Source: Bombardia bombarda
Lineage: Eukaryota > Ascomycota > Sordariomycetes > Sordariales > Lasiosphaeriaceae
Assembly: GCA_030512295.1 (NCBI GenBank)
Contig: JAULSR010000005.1
Coordinates: 1,488,001 to 1,552,000, forward strand
DNA length: 64,000 nt
Reading direction: 5' to 3'
Positions 57,238-64,000 of the stretch are shown here, piece after piece (within the stretch, counting starts at the first letter, position 1; each line of letters starts with the position of its first letter). Made by a program: the position numbers and the translations under genes. The notes under the pieces are model-generated. The model was not told where the DNA came from and did no database searches. It saw nothing but the letters and a program-made list of their open reading frames with translations.

Positions 57238-60200
57238 TCACTGACGATGAACATCACACCACGCCATTCGGTTCGACCCAGTCGAGCCAGAGTAGTGGTC
57301 ATCATCAACAACCTCCATCTGCTCCTCCGCCTCCTCCTCCTCCTCCTCCATCTCCTGCTCCTCTCCCCACACAGGCCTCATAGCAACCAACAACCCCGCC
57401 CAGAACGCGTGCTCAACAGCCAAGACCTCCTTGTCGCGCTGCAGCTGGTCGACAAGACTCTATCCCGTCGCCACTGCCGCCGTTGCCTCCGTCGAGTGAT
57501 TAGAGAAGCGTGCTTGCACGTCTCGGGTGATGACCGCCGCGGCGACGGCAGTCGGGATGGGGATGGCGTCGAGGACGGCGCGCGCGATGTGGGCTGGGAC
57601 GGACATGGTAGTGGGTGTGATGACGCGGACTAGCGGCGGTTGCTGGGGGTTGGGGGAGATGGGGAAGTTGCTTCCGCTGTCGGGGACGGGACCAGGGACA
57701 GGGAAGGGGGCGAAAAGGGATGCTGCGGCGAGGTGGCGGTGTTTGTTCTTGGATTTGTTCTTCTTCTTGGAGATCTTGTGGGATGAGGACTTGAACGAGG
57801 GGCGGGTTTGGGAGTGGGAGGCCTCGGAGAAGTCATGGTCGTTGTTGTCGTCCTCATCGTGATCGTCGTCCTCGTGGGCGGTGGATGTCAGCTTTGGCAG
57901 CAGCGGGTGAAGGATCGGATTCGGGGGCGACGGGTGCTGTCCGTAAGCCTTGTTGTTTGACCCGAATGCTAGCCACTGAGGATGGAAAGCGGGATGAGAA
58001 GCAGCAGTGGTGTTGCTGGCGGTGACCGAAACGCCATTCACAACATCATGACTGCCCTCACCGTATTGCGGCTCCTGATTGTTGTTACTGAAACCCACGC
58101 CGCTGCTGCTGCTGCCCGCGTTCACAACAAATCCGTCAGACGATGGCAGCGGTGGATAAACAGACTCGGGGTATTCTTGTGGCGGCTTCATGGAGTTCTG
58201 GCCGTGGCTACGATTACCGCTGTGAGAGGCAGCATCGCCGGCACCCGGTTGGGTAGTGGCGGCGGGAACGGACGAGAACATGGGCAAATGGTAGCTTTGG
58301 CGGCGGCCACACTTGATACAGTCGTCAGTCAGCAAAGCAGATACGCTCAAAACACAAACGAGGAATGGAGACTGGTGTGTAGTGAGAGGAGTGGTGAGGT
58401 GAATTCCCAAGGAGAGTCTTGAAAGGATGGTGAGGTTGGTCGGGAGAGCATATACCTGAAAAGGACGTTTGAACCAGGCGCGCGCCGGATCAGGCTTGTC
58501 AACTCCAGCGCCTTTGCTGTGAGCCAGCTCGGGCGAGCTCGAGGTGATGGTCATGATATCTTGTCCTCGAGGACGCTTTGGCGGAGTGCTTGGTGTTGAC
58601 TGTGATGGTTGCAGGTGGTTCTTCCAGATGAGGTTTGGTGGAAGGATTGCGGTTAGTAGAAAGTTGACTATTTTTCGGCACCGAGATGGGCGAGGGGAAA
58701 TGAGATACATTCGCGCCTTGGTTAGTATCTGACCTAAGTTTAAAGTGAGAGTGAGTTGAGTTGGGGTTGAAGACAAGGTCATCAGCAGCAACGCTACCAT
58801 CTTGCATGTTAGGGGCAGAGGAGCAGGTGGACATGATGTATTCTAAAGAGCTAGCTGAGGGCTTCTTTGGCTTGCGCTTTGTAGCCATGTGCTTGTTGCT
58901 ACCAGAGTGAGAGTCGGCTTTCTCTCCCTTCACTGCCTCCTTCATCGACCGAACATCATCTGCCACCTTCTTGTTGTGGCTGTTCTTCATCGCCTGCTTC
59001 GAGATTCCTCCATCATTCATCCGTCCCTTGGCCTTGGGAGACTTGGGAGCAGCGATGCTCAGGCCACCACTCATTAGTGGAGACAGGCTGGTCTTGGGGC
59101 ATCGGTTTCCAAACCTACCGAACCGCGGACGTTTCGATTTCGGCCTGGTCTCGTCGTAGACAAAGTCGTCGTAGCCCAGAGGGTTGGTGCGCATGTCATG
59201 GACTCGCTGGTCATGGTAGTCCTTGGGTCTGGTGACAACACTGTCGGCCTTCTCGGGCGCTGTCTTAGGAGAAGCCGGCGAAGGGGGCGCATTTTCAGTC
59301 TTTGACTTCTTCGGCTTGACCTCATCGTCCTCATCGTCTAGCTGGCGCTTCTTTCGCTTCTTATCGCCGGCGGGGACCACTGGCTTATCGTCCTTGATAT
59401 CACTTTTGGCGTTGACCTTGGTCTCAACAGGGGAGGCGACCGGCGCCGAGGAGGTCGCGGGCTCTGGCTGATCTGTAAGTTCTTTACGTGCTGACTTCCT
59501 GACTTTCTTGGTATTCTGACTGGTTTCCGTGGCCCTGCCATCGGTTTCGTTGGGCGATACAACACCGGTCTCTGGCTTCTTGATAGGCTTCACCTCGATG
59601 GCGGTCTGGCTCTCCTTCTTGTCGTTCTCAGTCGCCTCACATTCTGGTGTCTTCTCTGGGGTAGTGACGTTGGTACTGTCTGACACGACCGAGTCGGCAT
59701 GGCGCTCCGACATGTCCAAATCATCGGCGGTGCTGGTGACGCTAGAATCGCTGTTACAAGAAGGCTCAACATGGCCCACGGAGGGGCCCTCGTCCTCGTA
59801 ATCCGCCATGGTGGTAGGTCCAAGATGACGCTTAAATCCAGACAAAAGTTTCTTGACTAAATAGACATCTGCTTCTCGCTCAGGCTTGGGGTCGATCTTG
59901 CACAGTTCCTCGAGCTCGGCGAGCTTTTTGGTGCGCTTTTCAATGTGTCGCTTTTCGCTTTTCTGAAGAAGTTGGTGGAGTTGGACGAGCTTTTGACGTT
60001 TTAGCCAGTGACGATGGGAAGTGGCAGTTCCTCTACTGAATTCGCGGATTAGAGCTCGATTGAATTCATCACGGCGCTGTATCAGCTCCTGGGTCTTGGT
60101 GCGGATGAGTCGCCGTGTCTCTGGAGTCAGAGCTGGTTTGATGGTCACCCCAGGTCCGGAACCGCCCTCTGCGCTGGTGGGTTTGCATGAAGATACAGGT

Positions 60201-60346
60201 TGTGATTTTGTGTGCAAGTCGGGTGACTGGTCAGAATTGGAAGTAAGTGGCAGTGGGCGTAGAGGGAGGTGGTTGTCCTTAGTGGGGACCTTGTCATTGA
60301 CATCAGTCGTGACTGCCCCCCCAATCCTATTGTTCTTCTGAGCCAT
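57238..60346 (-). CDS. Unrecognised Ser/Lys-rich, probably nuclear protein (four-exon model)
   Basis: Proposed exons 60346-58709, 58620-58456, 58311-57520 and 57459-57238; all junctions are phase 0, giving 938 residues. I do not recognise the family. Residues about 75-175 are a basic helical region (TRRLIRTKTQELIQRRDEFN, HWLKRQKLVQLHQLLQKSEK, LAELEELCKIDPKPEREADVY). A long Lys/Glu/Ser/Pro-rich part follows with NLS-like KKRKKRQ and KRKPKKP clusters. Exon 2 carries TPPKRPRGQDIM and DPARAWFKRPFQ. Exon 3 starts with CGRRQSYHLPMF and holds a His/Asp-rich and a Lys-rich patch (KKKNKSKNKH). Exon 4 adds LVDQLQRDKEVLAVEHAFWAG and a Glu run. Exons 1-2 are well supported by codon pattern. The junction to exon 3 is weaker, and a separate gene beginning at MFSSVP is possible. 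Intron 1 has a strong CTAAC branch site. Confidence 0.6.
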
Positions 60347-61549
60347 GGCAGAAGAATAGGAAAAAAAAGACCAATTAAACGGGATGAACGACAGGTCAAC
60401 TAAAACCTGAAAAATGCATGGAATGACAATGGACAATAAGAATTATAGTGAACCAGAGTGAGAGCTCACTCAGAAAACGGTCACTTTTTGATGGGAATTC
60501 ACGTCAACCGCAACGGTCCTGCCTTCACGATCCGTGCGTGGGTGCTGCCTTGCCAGATTTTTTTGAAAGTTTGTCGTCGTCGTTCGTTTTATCTTATCGG
60601 CAGGACACCCTTGCCAACCTCGCTCGCTACACCCCGGCGCTCCCTGTCCAAGCCAGCTTCTTTTGGGGATCGCTTGCAGGGGTACCTCAATTGAATCGCC
60701 AGCTTCCATGTTCCATCCGTGGTCAAACTGCTGGAACTCGTCCATGAACGCTTTCCACAATGCTGTGGGTGAACTTTATCGGCGAAAAGTTTCCATACCT
60801 TTCTATTTCTCCCGATAAACCGTATACATCTACGTAGAACCTTCCATCTCTCTCAGGTCGCACGTTGCACTTGGTTGTGGATCGAGCACAAGCTGCAAAG
60901 CTACACAACGTACCTGGCCACCACCTAACGGCCACGGTGCGGGGTGTTGTCGATAAAAGCGTTCGTCGCATGGCAGTCGGTCGGTCGGCCTCTAACATTG
61001 TCCATGAGTCCGAAGAGAAGAAGCTCGAGGACCCCTTGAGGGGCTAGAAGATATAACATCAACAAGCTTTCCTTCAGAAGATACGTTCATGCACCGGGCA
61101 TGGAAAAGCTCAAGCGGGTTGGCGGGAAACGTTCTGAGACACACGCTGTGGCTGCATAACAGTGCACAGACGGGGGGCGGTTGGCGGCCGATGGTTGGCC
61201 AGCTGTGTCCCCCACACTCTAGGTGAACCTCGGCAGGCGGTATCGGCCTAAGAAGTTGAGATGGACCCTCCCCCGCATCACGCCAGTGCAGACTGCAGAG
61301 GTTGCAGGACGGTCGCTGGAGAAGCGACAAGCCCGCCTTTGTTACACTCCGAGGGCCGACGAGCTCTTAAAGCTCGGTTGTTTCCCTCGTCGAGCTCCAG
61401 TGTCCTTATTGATGCTGCTGTTCTCCAACCCAATCAATAATCGAATTGCTTGTTGATTTCTGTTTGATTATTATCGAGTCCCTTGTGCAAGCCAGAATCG
61501 CCCTTTTCAGAACCTCTTTTTCCAGGTGAAGATTATCATTATATCCACC
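60347..61549. other. Divergent promoter region, unknown protein/MaoC hydratase
   Basis: 1.2 kb of mixed composition without coding character. CT-rich leader-like sequence lies before 61550. No special element is recognised. Confidence 0.5.
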
Positions 61550-62646
61550 ATGTCGGGCCCTGGAGTTGGTTTCGAGTACCCTCGGCAAGAGGTCGCGTGG
61601 CTGAAGCGTGATACCCTCCTTTTTGCCCAGTCGATTGGCTGCACCGCCAATGAGCTTCACTTTCTCTATGTAAGCTCTCGCTTTTCCCATTTTGACTTTT
61701 CTTTTGAGACATTTGAGACATGTGTTAACCGTATCTCAGGAGCTTCACCCCGACTTTGCCGTCTTCCCCACCTATCCCCTCGTTCTCCGTAAGCTTTTCC
61801 TTGTCTTGGTTTCCACCTCATTGCTGGGACAACCCCCAGGTCTAAGATAGAAAGCAACCCGCTCACAAACATGCGCCCCTGCCAGCCTTCAAGCAAAAAA
61901 CCCAAGATGTAGTCGACTTCTACGCAGCCGAGAAGGCCGTCACCATCCCGGGGGTGCCCGTGTTCGACTCGGCCCGGGTCGTCGACGGCCAGCGCCAGGT
62001 CCAGTTCCTCAAGCCGCTGCCCACGACGTCCGAGGGCAAGAAGTTCGAGGTGCGCACCACGGTGCTGGGCGTGTACGACAAGGGCCGGGCCGGCACTGTG
62101 GTCGAGACGCAGACGGACCTGGTCGAGGCCGGCAGCGGCGACGTCTACTCGCGCGTCGTCGGCTCCGCCTTCTTCGTGGCCCAGGGCAACTGGGGCGGGC
62201 CGAAAGGTCCCGCGACCGAGAACTTCCCGCCGCCGCGCGACCGCAAGCCCGACGTCGTGTTCGAGAAGCAGACCACGCCCGAGACGCCGCTGCTCTATCG
62301 TCTTAACGGCGACTACAACCCGCTGCACGCGACCCCCGAGCCCGGCAAGAAGATGGGGTTCGGCGGTGTGATTATCCATGGCTTGTACTCGTTCAACTGG
62401 GCCTGCCATGGTTTGTTGGAGCATCTCGGCGGGAGCGACCCGGCGAATATCAAGGAGTACCAGGCGCGCTTTGCTAGCCCGGTGCGGCCGGGGGATAAGG
62501 TGGTGACGTCGGCGTGGCGGACGGGCCAGATGAAGGGCGAGTGGGAGGAGATTCGCTTCCAGGTCCAGGTCGAGGGGGGTAAGGTGTGTCTGAGCAACGG
62601 GCGGGCGTTGATGAAGTGCACTGGGCCTTCGAAGAACAAGCTGTAA
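61550..62646 (+). CDS. MaoC-type hot-dog enoyl-CoA hydratase/dehydratase
   Basis: Three exons (61550-61669, 61740-61788, 61886-62646) encode 309 residues. The N-terminal hot-dog fold resembles the MaoC-dehydratase N domain (LKRDTLLFAQSIGCTANELH, then HPDFAVFPTYPLVL). The C-terminal fold carries the hydratase-2 motif YRLNGDYNPLHATPEPGKKM and GGVIIHGLYSF, with the Asp/His pair in GDYNPLH. The family hydrates trans-2-enoyl-CoA to (R)-3-hydroxyacyl-CoA in peroxisomal beta-oxidation, or acts in secondary metabolism. The end, KNKL, resembles a PTS1 peroxisomal signal but has Asn where Ser/Ala/Cys is usual. The small middle exon (49 nt) is set by phase and by the conserved VFPTYPLVLP stretch. Confidence 0.9.
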
Positions 62647-63071
62647 ATCGAAAGGTTATAATATGAAGAAAAGTTTTGTGTCAATTCATATACGAAGTAC
62701 GAGATGCTGTTCCTCTTATGTAGGCAGTAATGTCGAGATGTAGAATATAATGGCTGATGCCCGGAAAAGAAGGAAAGGGAAAAATGCAATTCCATGCGTT
62801 TTTGGAGCTAATGGAAGAAAAACATCAAAAACTAAAACTATGAACATGACCCAATCTTTGATCGTTTATTTCCATATGCTGCTCGCTGTTATATTTCCGG
62901 GTGTTGGCAAGAAATTTGGTCGGTGCCTGAAACCGCACGGTTCCTGCTTGTTTGCAGCTTCCCATTTCACTTCCTGACCTGAACGTCAAAAAAGGTCGTG
63001 CCTGACCATTTCATTTGGATGAACACGTGAGTCGACAAACTTTAGTTCCTCTCACCACCAAATCGCACATC
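62647..63071. other. Intergenic region hydratase/TBCE
   Basis: 425 bp of AT-rich 3' and promoter sequence; nothing else is recognised. Confidence 0.5.
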
Positions 63072-64000
63072 ATGACCTCCGCGGTCCAAGTCGGCCAGCG
63101 ACGGTCATATGATGGTGCGCTCTGCACGGTTCGATACATTGGCGAGGTCGCGGGCACAACGGGCGCCTGGCTCGGCGTGGAGTGGGACGATCCGACCCGG
63201 GGAAAACACGACGGACAGCACAAGGGCGTGCGATATTTCTCATGTAATGTGATTCAGCTTCTCATGAATGATTTAATCTAACGTGTCAACCCAAGGCAAA
63301 TACAAATCACCGACGGCGGCGTCCTTTGTCCGTCCCTCGCGCCCGGCCGATGAGCCCCAGACCTTTGTCGCGGCCCTGCAGCTGAAGTATGCCTCCGAGG
63401 TGACGGCAGACCATCTGATCGCGCCCGAGAAGCAGATCATCATCTCAGGAAAGGTAGCCGAGGAGGTGGGCTTCGACAAGATCCGTCGCCAGCAGTCTCA
63501 GCTCAGCGAGCTCAAGCGCGTTTTTGTCGACGGCGGCCGCGTCGCTTATGCATCGCATGATGGACAGGAGTCTATCGGCAAGATATGCCCGAAGGTAGAG
63601 GAGCTGGGCCTGAGCCGCAACCTGATCGAGCACTTTGGCACCGTCGTCGACATCTGCTCTGAGCTGAGCGCCCTGAAAATCCTCCGTGTGAAGTACGGCT
63701 TTCTCTCATAATCCTACATATATATCTACAAGGTCTGACACCATACTCTCACAACAGCGGCAACCGGTTCCAGAATATACTACAAGATGCCAAGCTCGCC
63801 TCAGCCGACGACGTCTTCAAGAACGTGAAGGAGCTCGCCATCGAGGAGACTCTCCTCTCATGGCAAGAGATATGCCACATTGCCGCCCGCTTCCAGTCCC
63901 TGACGACCCTATACGCCAGCACCAACCAACTCTCCTTCCTCTCGCCAATCCCAGCCACAGCAGCATTCATATCCACCCTCGTCACAATAGATCTCGAATA
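63072..64000 (+). CDS. PAC2: Tubulin-folding cofactor E (TBCE/Pac2), 5' part, cut by window end
   Basis: Three exons visible (63072-63243, 63296-63692, 63758 to beyond 64000; introns 52 and 65 nt). The protein is a chaperone that binds alpha-tubulin and, with cofactors C and D, assembles the tubulin dimer in the cytosol. The N-terminal CAP-Gly domain (about 1-75) shows GTTGAWLGVEWDDPTRGKHDG and GVRYFSC. LRR-like segments follow (LGLSRNLIEHFGTVVDICSEL, LKILRVNGNRFQNILQD, VKELAIEETLLSWQEI, LTTLYASTNQL). The small first intron splits the Cys codon of YFSC. The remaining LRRs and the ubiquitin-like C-terminal domain must lie beyond the window. Confidence 0.92.

Noticed and set aside
57183..57383. 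66-codon + strand frame with Pro run
   Set aside because: It lies opposite the last exon of the four-exon gene, whose coiled-coil sequence looks more protein-like; a TATAAAA 300 bp upstream is not enough support.
1..64000. CRISPR arrays, transposons, RIP-mutated repeats, secondary-metabolite cluster
   Set aside because: No spaced direct repeats, no transposase or reverse transcriptase motifs, no AT-rich TpA-dominated block and no NRPS/PKS genes were seen.

Overview
The window is nuclear DNA of a filamentous ascomycete, most likely a Sordariomycete. Genes are spaced by 0.25-2.8 kb. Introns are short (about 50-145 nt, one of 253 nt) with GT-AG ends and CTAAC/CTGAC branch sites. Several proteins are filamentous-fungal forms: a PRD-4/ChkB-type Chk2, a fungal BAR-PH-ArfGAP, a fungal Munc13-like protein and GH125. 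There is no operon structure, no CRISPR array, no recognisable transposon and no rRNA or tRNA that I could support.

Layout. 0-14 kb: UMP/CMP kinase (+), eIF3m (-), Chk2-type checkpoint kinase (+) and a BAR-PH-ArfGAP (-) whose two N-terminal exons are easy to miss. 16-27 kb: a Munc13-homology/C2 protein (+), inorganic pyrophosphatase with a mitochondrial-type leader (+), mitoribosomal protein mL53 (-) and the SNARE Sec20 ending in RDEL (+). 27-36 kb: a 1,497-residue acidic tail-anchored protein of unknown function (-), a 114-residue member of a fungal family of unknown function (+) and the processome WD40 protein Utp18 (-). 36-44 kb: mostly intergenic, with a 45-residue Cys-rich ORF (+), a GPI-anchored wall protein (-) and an SH3BGR/thioredoxin-fold protein with acidic tail (+). 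44-64 kb: Pex6 (-), a membrane steryl-ester hydrolase/lipase (+), a GH125 mannosidase (+), an unrecognised four-exon Ser/Lys-rich protein (-), a MaoC-type hydratase (+) and the 5' part of the tubulin cofactor TBCE (+, cut by the window end).

The genes are mainly housekeeping and do not form one pathway. Membrane traffic recurs (ArfGAP, Munc13-like, Sec20). Pex6 and the hydratase suggest a loose peroxisome link.

Three points deserve attention. First, three coding frames are broken by exactly one missing base at G/C homopolymers (one in Utp18, two in the lipase), with two further possible cases (Utp18 N-terminus, GH125 C-terminus). This looks like sequence error rather than gene death. Second, several genes alternate in blocks between C-ending and G-ending codons. 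Third, pyrophosphatase has two in-frame starts that could give mitochondrial and cytosolic forms. I did not find a convincing novel multi-gene system. The best candidates for undescribed biology are the unknown proteins at 27.2-31.7, 33.0-33.4, 37.8 and 57.2-60.3 kb.
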